Positions 1 through 8,300 of a DNA stretch of 30,340 nucleotides are shown here, one piece after another (positions within the stretch are counted from its first letter, which is position 1; each line of letters starts with the position of its first letter). Origin of the DNA: JBFMEX01 sp040752215 (GTDB taxonomy: Bacteria; Pseudomonadota; Alphaproteobacteria; Rhizobiales; Hyphomicrobiaceae); contig JBFMEX010000093.1 of NCBI GenBank assembly GCA_040752215.1, positions 1 to 30,340 of the forward strand. Reading direction: 5' to 3'. Below the pieces are notes generated by a model. That model did not search any database. It had not been told where the DNA came from and saw only the letters and a program-made list of their open reading frames with translations. A program made the position numbers and the translations under genes.

Positions 1-201
1 ACACCGGCATTACGTCGGGCTGCGCCTCCTGCCACAACGGCAAGACGGCAACGGGCAAGCCGACCGGTCATATCGTCACGACGGCGGCGTGCGAGACCTG
101 CCACAAGAGCACGACGACCTTCGCCGGTGCCCGCATGGACCACACCGGCATCACCTCGGGCTGCGCCTCCTGCCACAACGGCAAGACGGCAACGGGCAAG
201 C
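1..201 (+). repeat. Tandem 141-base coding repeat in the cytochrome gene
   Basis: Bases 1-60 and 142-201 differ at only two positions. The intervening bases complete a 47-codon unit that carries two haem motifs. The copy ends abruptly after the lysine-proline codons near 201, and the next unit is more diverged. This is an in-frame duplication of a di-haem module and looks recent, because even synonymous positions match. More copies may lie upstream of the window. Confidence 0.85.
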
Positions 202-578
202 CCACAAATCACTTTGCGACTTCGCTAGCGTGCGAGAGCTGCCATCGGCCGTCGGGTTGGATCACCGTGACCTACACGCACGCCTCGGTCATGTACCCAA
301 GCCACGGCACCAAGCTCTCCTGCCAGTCGTGCCATACGACGAACTCGCAAGCGATCATCTGGCCGATGCCGTCGTACAAGCCGGATTGCGCCGCATGTCA
401 TGCGAATGACTTCAAGCAGGGCCCGCACAAGAAGTACACGACGCCGGCGACGGCATACTACACGGCGAGCGAGCTGCGCGACTGCTCTGGTGCCTGCCAC
501 GTCTATACCGACAGCTCGATGACGACGATAAAGACCCGTCGGTCGGGCGAGCATCGCGCGACTTCGGGAGGGTTCTGA
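1..578 (+). CDS. Multiheme c-type cytochrome, C-terminal part (5' end outside window)
   Basis: The reading frame is open from base 3 to the TGA at 576-578. It contains six CXXCH haem-attachment motifs (21-35, 90-104, 162-176, 231-245, 321-335, 387-401) and one CX3CH motif (CSGACH, 483-500), about one per 20-30 residues. This is the pattern of multiheme cytochromes c with doubled-CXXCH or cytochrome c3-like domains. They are exported by Sec, loaded with haem by cytochrome c maturation in the periplasm, and move electrons in the periplasm or across the outer membrane. The first visible haem pair is an almost exact copy of the second (141-base period). The C-terminus is short and hydrophilic, with no membrane anchor. 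The next gene starts two bases after the stop, so the two are surely co-transcribed. The signal peptide, total haem count and any N-terminal domain lie outside the window. The substrate is unknown. Confidence 0.9.
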   Translation, partial: TGITSGCASCHNGKTATGKPTGHIVTTAACETCHKSTTTFAGARMDHTGITSGCASCHNGKTATGKPTNHFATSLACESCHRPSGWITVTYTHASVMYPSHGTKLSCQSCHTTNSQAIIWPMPSYKPDCAACHANDFKQGPHKKYTTPATAYYTASELRDCSGACHVYTDSSMTTIKTRRSGEHRATSGGF

Positions 579-580
579 CG

Positions 581-2911
581 GTGCCACTCCCCCATCGCGT
601 ATGCGGACTGGCCGCTGTCCTCGCTGCAACAGCGCTGCTGCACGCTGCCCCGTCGGCGGCTGAGCCCGTGACGGACCGCTCGCTCGCCGATGCCCAGATC
701 GAGGCGCGCAAGGGCTGCACCGTCGTCAGGATCGGCTTCAACTACCGGATCCGGTATACGAGCCATTTCCCAATTTCTTTCGGCAGCGAGCTCAGGATCC
801 GCCTGCGCCCCCTCGACGCGGCACAGGCGGCCGGCGAGATCCTGACGCGGCGCGAGTCGCTGCGCGCTCCGGCCGACCCGCGTGCGCACGTCAAAGCCAT
901 CGAGCTCGATATCGAGCCCGCCGCGGGTCCCGTGCTCGTCGTACAGTTCGACAAGCCCGTGCACTACGAGGTCGATCAGGGCGGCGACTTCCAGAGCCTC
1001 GTCGTCGCGGTCGCCGGCGACAAGGCATCTGCGGCCTGCAAGCCGGTGTTCCACTCGCCTCCCGGCTGGGGCGGCTGGACGACCACAATCACCACCGACA
1101 CCGGCGCGCCGCTCGCGTCCCCAGGCTCGAGGTCGCTTCCCGCCCGTGACAAGACCCGCCGCACCGGGAAGCTCGGTGAGGCGGACAAGCAAAAGGCTGC
1201 CGCAGCCCTCGACGAGGCGCGCGCCGCGATCAAGAAGGGAAGCCCGGCGGAGGCAATCAAGATCCTCACTCGCGCGCTCGCGCTCCCCGAGAACGAGCAC
1301 AGCGCCGAGGCCCAGGAGCTGATCGGCGTTGCCCGCCAGCGCAACAACGAGCTGGCCGAGGCTCGCGCCGAGTTCGAGGACTATCTCGCGCACTACCCGA
1401 CCGGCGAGGGCGCGGACCGCGTCCGCCAGCGCCTCGCCGGCGTACTGACGGCCCAGGGCGAGCCGCCGCGCAAGCTGCGCGATGCTTCGAGCGGCGCGGC
1501 CGGTCGCTCCGGCAGCGATGGCCGCCAGACCTGGAGCGTGTCGGGCAGCGCGTCGCAGTTCTACATCCGCGACGACAGCCTGCATACGCTCGTCGATCCC
1601 TCGCTGCCTCCGCGCCTGAACGAGGACAAGGACGAGCACCGGGTGCACCAGAACGTGCTCCTTTCCAGTCTCGACCTCGTCGCGACGTGGTCCAATCCGT
1701 CCTTCAAATCGAAGTTCCGCGTTTCGGCGACCGAGGAGCACGAGTTCTCCGGCGAGGAGCGCGACATCGTCAGTGTCGCGGCGCTCTATCTCGAGATGGC
1801 GATCCGCGACTGGCAGGTCGAGACCAGCCTGGGCCGTCAAACGCGCAACACCGGCGGCGTCCTCGGCCGCTTCGACGGCGCCCGCGTCAGCTGGCAATCG
1901 ATGCCCTGGATGCGGCTCAACGTGGTCGCTGGATCGCCGGTCGCGAGCCGCAAGGACGAGCCGTTTCTCGACGAGAAGTACTTCTACGGGGCGAGCGTCG
2001 ACATCGGCCCGTTCCTCGGCGGCCTCGACCTCAGCCTGTTCGCGATCGAGCAGCGGGCCGGCGACGTGCTCGACCGCCAGGCGATCGGTGCCGAGATGCG
2101 CTACCTCGGCGACAATGTCGCGGCATTCGCCACCCTCGACTACGACATCCACTTCGCCGAGCTCAACGCCGCGCTGCTCTCGGGAACCTGGACCTTGCCG
2201 GACAAGTCAACGCTGACCGGCGCGCTCGAGCACCGCAAGTCACCCTACCTGACGACCTGGACGGCTCTGCAGGGCCAGCCGTTCCTCACGCTCTACGACC
2301 TCCTGAAGCAGCGCACGCTTGACGAGGTCGAGCAGCTGGCCGTCGATCGCACACTGACATATCGTGCGGCGTCCGTCGGCTACTCGCGACCGCTGACCGA
2401 CAACCTGCAGGTGAGCCTCGACGTCACCGCCGCCGAGACCAGCGGCTCGGCCGCCTCCGGTGGCGTTCCCGCATTGCCGTCGAGCGGGCTCGAGATGTTC
2501 TACTCCCTGCAGTTGATCGCCAACAGCATGCTCGCGCCCGGCGATCTCTACATGGCCGGCTTCCGCCTCGCCGACCGAGAGGACTCGAACCTTTACGTAC
2601 TCGATCTCAGCGCCCGCTACCCGCTCACCGACGCCCTTCGCTTCAGCCCCCGCCTGCGGCTGGGCTATCGCGAGGGCGAGGCCTTCGACCTCACCGAGTA
2701 CTCCGTGCTGCCATCGGTCCTGTTCAATTACTATTGGACCCGAGATCTGAGCTTCGAGCTCGAGGTCGGCGCCAAGCGCACATGGACCGAGCGCGGCGCC
2801 ATCGAGGAGGACGATACCGAGCTCTTCTTCACGGTCGGCTTCCGCTACGATTTCTATGCCGAAGGTGAGATCAAGCCGGCCTGCAATCCTGCGCGCCAGT
2901 TCTGCAAGTGA
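581..2911 (+). CDS. Exported TPR / outer-membrane beta-barrel protein, putative partner of the cytochrome
   Basis: The 776-residue product starts at a GTG two bases after the cytochrome stop. Residues 1-27 form a signal peptide (Arg, hydrophobic core, ending near APSAAE). Residues about 45-150 are a beta-rich domain of unclear family, somewhat AMIN-like. Residues about 205-290 hold two TPR-like helical hairpins (KKGSPAEAIKILTRAL, then NNELAEARAEFEDYLAHYP). From about residue 315 onward the sequence alternates polar and hydrophobic residues with aromatic girdles and Gly/Asp turns, as in a large outer-membrane beta-barrel. The last barrel-like strand is near FFTVGFRYDFY and is followed by a 16-residue tail with two cysteines. 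TPR-plus-barrel layouts also occur in Slam and PgaA/BcsC-type exporters. The tight coupling to a multiheme cytochrome makes a porin-like sheath for electron transfer the most attractive role, but this is inference. Confidence 0.7.
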   Translation: MPLPHRVCGLAAVLAATALLHAAPSAAEPVTDRSLADAQIEARKGCTVVRIGFNYRIRYTSHFPISFGSELRIRLRPLDAAQAAGEILTRRESLRAPADPRAHVKAIELDIEPAAGPVLVVQFDKPVHYEVDQGGDFQSLVVAVAGDKASAACKPVFHSPPGWGGWTTTITTDTGAPLASPGSRSLPARDKTRRTGKLGEADKQKAAAALDEARAAIKKGSPAEAIKILTRALALPENEHSAEAQELIGVARQRNNELAEARAEFEDYLAHYPTGEGADRVRQRLAGVLTAQGEPPRKLRDASSGAAGRSGSDGRQTWSVSGSASQFYIRDDSLHTLVDPSLPPRLNEDKDEHRVHQNVLLSSLDLVATWSNPSFKSKFRVSATEEHEFSGEERDIVSVAALYLEMAIRDWQVETSLGRQTRNTGGVLGRFDGARVSWQSMPWMRLNVVAGSPVASRKDEPFLDEKYFYGASVDIGPFLGGLDLSLFAIEQRAGDVLDRQAIGAEMRYLGDNVAAFATLDYDIHFAELNAALLSGTWTLPDKSTLTGALEHRKSPYLTTWTALQGQPFLTLYDLLKQRTLDEVEQLAVDRTLTYRAASVGYSRPLTDNLQVSLDVTAAETSGSAASGGVPALPSSGLEMFYSLQLIANSMLAPGDLYMAGFRLADREDSNLYVLDLSARYPLTDALRFSPRLRLGYREGEAFDLTEYSVLPSVLFNYYWTRDLSFELEVGAKRTWTERGAIEEDDTELFFTVGFRYDFYAEGEIKPACNPARQFCK

Positions 2912-2939
2912 TCCTGCGCTGTCGGCGTGTGCTCGGTGA

Positions 2940-4298
2940 TCAGCCGAATCGGATCCAGAACCGCGCGCCGCCGAGCTCGGAGCGCCCGGCCTTGATCACA
3001 CCGTTGTGGAGCTTGACGGCGCGCTGAACGATCGCGAGACCGAGCCCGGCGCCGTCGCTGATCGTCGGACCGCGCCTGAACGGCATGAACAGCTCGTCGA
3101 CCCGGTCCGCAGGCAAACCCGGCCCGCTGTCATCCACCGTCAGCGTCGCGCCGGGTCCGCAGGTAACCATCACCTTAGCGCCTTCCGGCGAGTGCTTGAT
3201 GGCATTGACGACGAGATTGCTGACCGTCTCCGTGACGGCGCCGAGATCCCCGAGGAAACTCGCACCCCTGTCGAACCTCGTGGTGATGCTGCAGTGCCGC
3301 GCAGCGGCGACCGGTGCCAGCTTATCGACGACATCCTTGACGATGCGCCTCAGATCGATCTCGCGCACCTCGTGGGAAGCGACGGTATCCATTCGCGCGA
3401 TCTGAAGCAATCGCCCGACGAGGTCGCCCATCTCGGAGACGTCGGTCTCCAGCTGCCGTGCCGTCTCGTGGTCGATCTTCGCCAGCTCGAGTTGCATCAC
3501 CGCGAGCGGTGTCCTGAGTTCGTGCGCCGCGCGCGCGATGAAGTGATCCTGCGCTTCGATCATGTCTCGGACACGCGCAAGGAGGCGATTGATCGCGAAT
3601 GCGAAACTCGCTGCCTCGCGCGGCAGGCCTGTTGTATCGAAGAGCATGCCCGGACGGGTCGGGTTGATCCGCTGGGCGAGATAGGCCGCGCGCTCGAGCG
3701 GTTGCAACGAGCGGCGAACCGCGGCGATTGCAAGCAGCGCCGTGAATAGTGCTGTCGGCGCGACCGGCTTCCAGACGTCCTTGTAGAAGTCGAGCGCGAG
3801 CGCACGAAGCCGCTGGTGATCTGGGTCACCGACAGTCGCAACCTCGATCCAGCCGACGCCGGGCCCGATCGCGCGCTGCATGCCGCCGGCGACGTGGAAC
3901 CACTCGGCAGAGGTCTTGGTAAGCCACGAGAGGGGCAGATCGGCGTTCCCCTGGCCGAACGGTGAGACCTCGGTAAGGAGGCTCGGGTTGTGTTGTGCGA
4001 AGACGCGACCTTCAGCGTCGAAGGCTCGAAAGGCGTAGGCGGACGCAGTGGGTCCGGAGTAGTGGCGCAGCCTCGCCAGCGCCGCAGAGCGGGAGTCGAC
4101 CTCGGCCACGGCCAGTGCCTCGGCAATCCGAGCCGTCTCCATCTTCACGTACCAGTTGGCGAAGTAGGCCTCGTCAAGATAGTTCTCGGCGAGGCAGAAG
4201 ATGGCCTGGATCGCAAACCCGAGCACAGCCGCGAGCGCGATCCACTTCGCCGTGATCCTGGCGAGAGTCGGATAGCGCGCTCGGCGGGAAGCGTTCAC
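2940..4298 (-). CDS. Sensor histidine kinase (HisKA/HATPase_c, two transmembrane segments)
   Basis: The product has 452 residues. The GTG start overlaps the TGA of the upstream regulator gene by four bases (GTGA), with a GGAGG ribosome site just before it. Transmembrane helices lie at about residues 17-36 and 178-194 and bracket a periplasmic sensor domain of about 140 residues with no recognised ligand motif. A HAMP-like linker follows. The H-box is AAHELRTPLA with phospho-acceptor His259, the N-box is around NLVVNAIKHS (360-370), the G1 box is DDSGPG (389-394) and the G2 box is GAGLGLAI (416-423). It is an orthodox membrane kinase that would phosphorylate the regulator encoded just before it. 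The pair diverges from the haem peroxidase gene, which suggests control of secretion or redox genes. The signal sensed is unknown. A longer open frame reaching towards 5033 overlaps the regulator and is not the real start. Confidence 0.93.
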   Translation of the reverse strand: MNASRRARYPTLARITAKWIALAAVLGFAIQAIFCLAENYLDEAYFANWYVKMETARIAEALAVAEVDSRSAALARLRHYSGPTASAYAFRAFDAEGRVFAQHNPSLLTEVSPFGQGNADLPLSWLTKTSAEWFHVAGGMQRAIGPGVGWIEVATVGDPDHQRLRALALDFYKDVWKPVAPTALFTALLAIAAVRRSLQPLERAAYLAQRINPTRPGMLFDTTGLPREAASFAFAINRLLARVRDMIEAQDHFIARAAHELRTPLAVMQLELAKIDHETARQLETDVSEMGDLVGRLLQIARMDTVASHEVREIDLRRIVKDVVDKLAPVAAARHCSITTRFDRGASFLGDLGAVTETVSNLVVNAIKHSPEGAKVMVTCGPGATLTVDDSGPGLPADRVDELFMPFRRGPTISDGAGLGLAIVQRAVKLHNGVIKAGRSELGGARFWIRFG

Positions 4299-4969
4299 GA
4301 GACCTCCTCGAGGACGTAGCCGAGGCCCTTGACGGTCTTGAGCTCGATGCCCGTGGCCTGATCGGAAAGCGTCTTTCTCAGGCGCGAGACGAGCTTTTCC
4401 AATGCGTTCGGCGTGCTCTCGCTTTCCACGCTGTGAATAGCCGACTCGATGACCTCGCGCGTGACGACACGACCCGAGCGGCGGATCAGAAGCCCGAGCA
4501 GGCGCTGCTCGCTCGGACGCAGGTTGAGTCTCTGGCCGTTGCAGTAGACGGCACCGGTCGCCGCATCTAGTCGCAGCGCACCGGCGCGGAGGAACTGCGG
4601 CGCAATGTTGGCAGGCCGGCGCAACAGCGCACGCACGCGCGCGTCGAGCTCGCTCACGTTGAACGGCTTGACGAGATAATCGTCGGCGCCCGCGTCGAGG
4701 CCGGCGATGCGGTCGCCTACGGAAGCGCGCGCTGTCAGCACCAGCACCGGCACGCTCGAGCCCTTCCGCCTGATCTCTCGCACCAGGTCGACGCCGTCGC
4801 CGTCGGGCAGAGCAAGGTCGATGAGCAGCAGGTCGTGCCGGCCGCGATCCGCAAGTTCGCGAAAATCGCGCGCGGTGCGCGCGAGATCGACGGTGAAGCC
4901 CGTCGCCTTGAGATGGTCGGCCAGCAGCTGGCCGAACCGCGCATTGTCCTCGACGATCAGGAGCCGCAT
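4295..4969 (-). CDS. OmpR/PhoB-family response regulator
   Basis: The product has 224 residues. The receiver domain (1-115) has acidic residues Glu7 and Asp8, phospho-acceptor Asp51 (LLLIDLALPDGDG), Thr79 and Lys101 (LVKPF). A winged-helix Trans_reg_C domain (about 128-222) follows, with the family segments LRPSEQRLLGLLI and VSRLRKTL and a C-terminal TVKGLGYVLEE. The chosen ATG begins the canonical MRLLIVEDN; the frame extends 34 codons upstream, but nothing there resembles the family. No strong ribosome site precedes this ATG. The gene is followed by its kinase with a 4-base overlap. The direct repeat at 5209-5227 in the shared upstream region has the 11-base half-site spacing favoured by this regulator class, so it may control itself and the peroxidase. 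Confidence 0.94.
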   Translation of the reverse strand: MRLLIVEDNARFGQLLADHLKATGFTVDLARTARDFRELADRGRHDLLLIDLALPDGDGVDLVREIRRKGSSVPVLVLTARASVGDRIAGLDAGADDYLVKPFNVSELDARVRALLRRPANIAPQFLRAGALRLDAATGAVYCNGQRLNLRPSEQRLLGLLIRRSGRVVTREVIESAIHSVESESTPNALEKLVSRLRKTLSDQATGIELKTVKGLGYVLEEVS

Positions 4970-5370
4970 CTGGAATACGCTGTACCGGTGAAATGGCGCA
5001 ATGCCATCTGCGAGCTGGAGATGCCTCCCGCAAAGCGTAGACAAACTACGTCTGATCGTTGTGACCGTCATAGGAATTCGTCAACGGAAAGCGACCGACA
5101 TCCGATAGTCCGTAAACGTGGCCTGCGGCTGGCATCGGAGCGCAGCGGTCCGTGTCTTTCCAAAATAGCCCAACGCCGGCGATCGGCAGAGACCAATCGT
5201 CGCAGTCGGTCAGGTTTGCGTCAGGTTGCAGGCTCACTCTGACACAGCTCAATCCGAGCAGTAGCGGGCTGATCTGCGCCATCACGCAGTGCAGCTTCGC
5301 AATTCTTCAACCACGGCGTGCATGCGCGCCGGGACGAGAATGTTTGTGTTTGCGTCAGGGGAGTTGCGTC
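4970..5370. promoter_or_regulatory. Divergent control region between regulator and peroxidase genes
   Basis: These 401 bases hold no convincing gene and must carry the start signals for both divergent units. Visible elements are the tandem repeat at 5209-5227, a further GTTTGCGTCAGG copy at 5348-5359, and the peroxidase ribosome site CAGGGGAG at 5356-5363. A TTGACG (minus strand, 5084-5079) is a possible -35 box for the regulator gene, but the matching -10 position is poor. No clear sigma-70 box pair stands out for the peroxidase gene. Confidence 0.6.
5209..5227 (+). promoter_or_regulatory. Tandem direct repeat GTCAGGTT-N3-GTCAGGTT, candidate response-regulator operator
   Basis: Two perfect 8-base copies start at 5209 and 5220, giving an 11-base period, one helical turn. 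OmpR/PhoB regulators bind as head-to-tail dimers on such repeats. The site lies 144 bases before the peroxidase ATG and 240 bases before the regulator ATG. A related 12-base copy (GTTTGCGTCAGG, 5214-5225) recurs at 5348-5359, overlapping the peroxidase ribosome site. Binding by the adjacent regulator is inferred from position and spacing only. Confidence 0.45.
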
Positions 5371-8300
5371 ATGGCCATCACTTTGAATCGGGCGGACATC
5401 GAGTTCCTGCTGCAGCAAGTCACCGTGAATTACCTGATCCCGGACCCAGCCAATCCCGGCCAATTCATTCAGTCGAACTACTTCAACTATTCGGCGCTCG
5501 CCAACGCACTCGATCCCTCTGGCCTGCGCGAGGTCTCTGGCGCCAATAACAACCTCGTCGGCGGTTATTGGGACGCGACGATATTCAATCCGGTCACCGG
5601 CACCAATGGTGTTTGGGTTCCCGGCCCGAATACGACCTGGGGTCAGGCCGACCAGCCATTCCTCAACCTGAGCGTGGGGCAGCCGAGCACGAGCGCACCC
5701 GAGGCGGGCTACAACACGCCGGGCGGCCCGGTGACAGATGTCGACCCGCGCATCATCTCCAACCTCGTCGCGACGATGTTCACGTCGGGAGCAAATGCCA
5801 ACCCGGCGGTCGACGCTGTCGCGACGAACGGTGACGCCGGCGCCCAGTTCGAAGGCCAGCAGTTCACGAGCCAGGGCATACCTACGGACACCGCCTTCGT
5901 CGCCAACGCCGGCGTGCTCGGCGGCGGCCGCTTCAACCAGTGGTTCGTCTCGTTCGGCCAGTTCTTCGACCACGGCCTCGACTTCGTGCGGCGCGATTCC
6001 GATCCGAACGCCACGATCACGGTAAACCTTTCGCCCAACGATCCGCTGTACTCGTTGGGTGCAGATGGCGCCGTGGGCGGGACCGGTCTGGACGCGGACG
6101 TCACCTCGATCAAGGTCCGGCGCGCCGACGTTGCCAATCCGGGCGACGCGGGTGGAGACGGCATTTTCGGCACGACCGACGATCTCGGCTACAGCGATGG
6201 CCCGGACGGACTGGCCAACACCGGCGACGAGACGTACTCGCAGGCCCAGTACGTCAACAACACCGGCCTCCTGATCGACCAGAGCCAGACCTACGGCTCG
6301 CACGCCTCCGTCAACGCGCTGATCCGCGAGTACACCGCCGACGGCCGGCCCACGGGCCGCGTCGTCACCGCCAACACGACGGCGATGACCGACGGCGATC
6401 CGAGCAACGACGCTAGTGCCAACGGCCTCGCCACCTGGGCCGACATCAAGGCCAACGCGCTCCGGATCGGCGTCGTGCTCGATCCGAGCCTCGATCACTT
6501 CGCCAACATCGACATCAACAACGCCCCCGTGTTGCGGACCGATCCGGTCGGCAAGCTGATGTTCACGCCGGGTGCGACAGGTTGGGCAACGACGGACCCC
6601 TGGTACAAGCAAATCCTCCTCGACAATCCGAGCTTCGACATCACCACGCCATTCAGCCCCGCGCTGCAGTCGGCCAACGATCCCTTCGCGCGCGACGCCA
6701 GTGGCAACGTCCTGCGCACCGGCCAGGACATGCTGCTCGACTCCAACCCCACCCAATCGCTCGACATCCAGATCATCACCGGCGATGGCCGCGCCAACGA
6801 GAACATCGGCCTCACCGCCGTGCACCACGTGTTCCACGAGGAGCACAACGCGCTGGTCGGCAACATCCAGCAGTCGATCATCGATCAGTACAACGCCATT
6901 CTCGCCGACATCGGGCCCAACGGCGGCGCCGCGGCGGCCGCCGCCTTCATTGCCCCGTGGCAGTCCTCGCCCGGCGTCTGGGACGGCGAAAAGCTCTACC
7001 AGGCGGCGCGGCTGATCACCGAATCCGAGTACAACCACATCGCCATCGACCAGTTCGTCGGCACGCTCTACGGCGCGCTGCCGGAGTTCGTGTCCTACTC
7101 CTCCGACATCAACATGGGCGTCAGCCTGGAGTTCAGCCAGGCGGTCTACCGGCTCGGCCACTCGATGCTGACCGAGACGTTCAACGTCCAGGTGCCGGAC
7201 GATCCGAACAACCCGACCGGCCCAACTCACGATCTCACTCTGGTCGAGGCGTTCCTCAATCCGGCGCTGTACCAGCAGCTCGGACCGGAGGCGCTGGCGC
7301 TCGGCCTGACGACGACGCTCGGCAACGAGATAGACGAGTTCGTGACCCCGGCCTTGCAGCAGATGCTGCTCGGCCAGCCGGTCGATCTCGCCACCATCAA
7401 CCTCGCCCGCGGTCGCGACGTCGGCCTGCCGACCTGGAACGAGTTCCGCCAGCAGGTCTTCGATCAGCTGATCCAGAACACGAACAACACCAACGGTAGC
7501 GCGTTGGCGCCCTACACCAGCTGGGCCGACGTCTTCGATCATCTGAAGAACCCGCTCACCGGCGTCAACTTCATCGCCGCCTATGCGCGCGGGGATGGGG
7601 ATCCCGCCAACGGTGACCACGCGCTCGCCGATGCCATCGTCCAAGCGCGCAACGACTATGCCGCAGGCAACGTGACGATCGACGTGCTTCGGGGCGCCGC
7701 GCAGGCGCTCTATGATGCCTATCTCGATCCGCTGAGCGCTGGTCATGCCGAGGCCCTCGACTTCATGGAGGGCACGCCGACCTTCAACGAGACGACCCAG
7801 CAATGGGAGTTCACCCAGGGCGACCAGGGCTTCTGGGACATCGACCTGTGGACCGGCGGCCTCGCCGAGCGGCCGCTGTTCGACGGGCCCTTGGGCACCA
7901 CGTTCAGCTACGTGATCCTCGACTTCGCCCAGCGCATGCAGGACGGCGACCGGTTCTACTATCTCTATCGCACGCCGATGGGCACCCATCTCGGCGACGA
8001 GATCATTCGCAACCAATTCGCCAACCTGGTGATGGACAACACCGGTCTCGAGCACGTCAATGGCGAGGTGTTCATCTGGTCGAGCGCCACCTTCGAGCTC
8101 GACGGTGCCACGCTGACCGACGTGGATGCCGACAGCAACATCAACGACTACTTCAACGCCGCGACGCAGACGATCATCGACGTCGACGGCACTCCCATAC
8201 AGGCCAGCGCCGGCCATCTCGTCATCGCCGGCAACGAGGGCCACGACTACATCATCGCCGGCCTCGGCGACGACACCGTCTATGGCGACGCCGGCAACGA

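Noticed and set aside
503..2152. A 549-codon antisense frame over the barrel gene
   Set aside because: It is a compositional shadow of the sense gene, with no start signal or recognisable domain.
2580..2593. A 14-base match (AGGACTCGAACCTT) between the barrel gene and the T-arm of tRNA-Lys, which could be an attachment-site copy
   Set aside because: It lies inside a well-behaved coding region, does not include the tRNA 3' terminus and has no integrase nearby. Chance is the simpler explanation.
2940..5033. A single 697-codon frame joining the kinase to sequence opposite the regulator's frame
   Set aside because: The upstream 245 codons are an out-of-frame reading of the regulator gene. The GTG at 4298 with GGAGG is the true kinase start.
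5152..5370. Upstream extension of the peroxidase gene from a GTG at 5152
   Set aside because: There is no ribosome site. The extension crosses the operator-like repeats and is Cys/Arg-rich, unlike a type I substrate N-terminus. The ATG at 5371 has CAGGGGAG.
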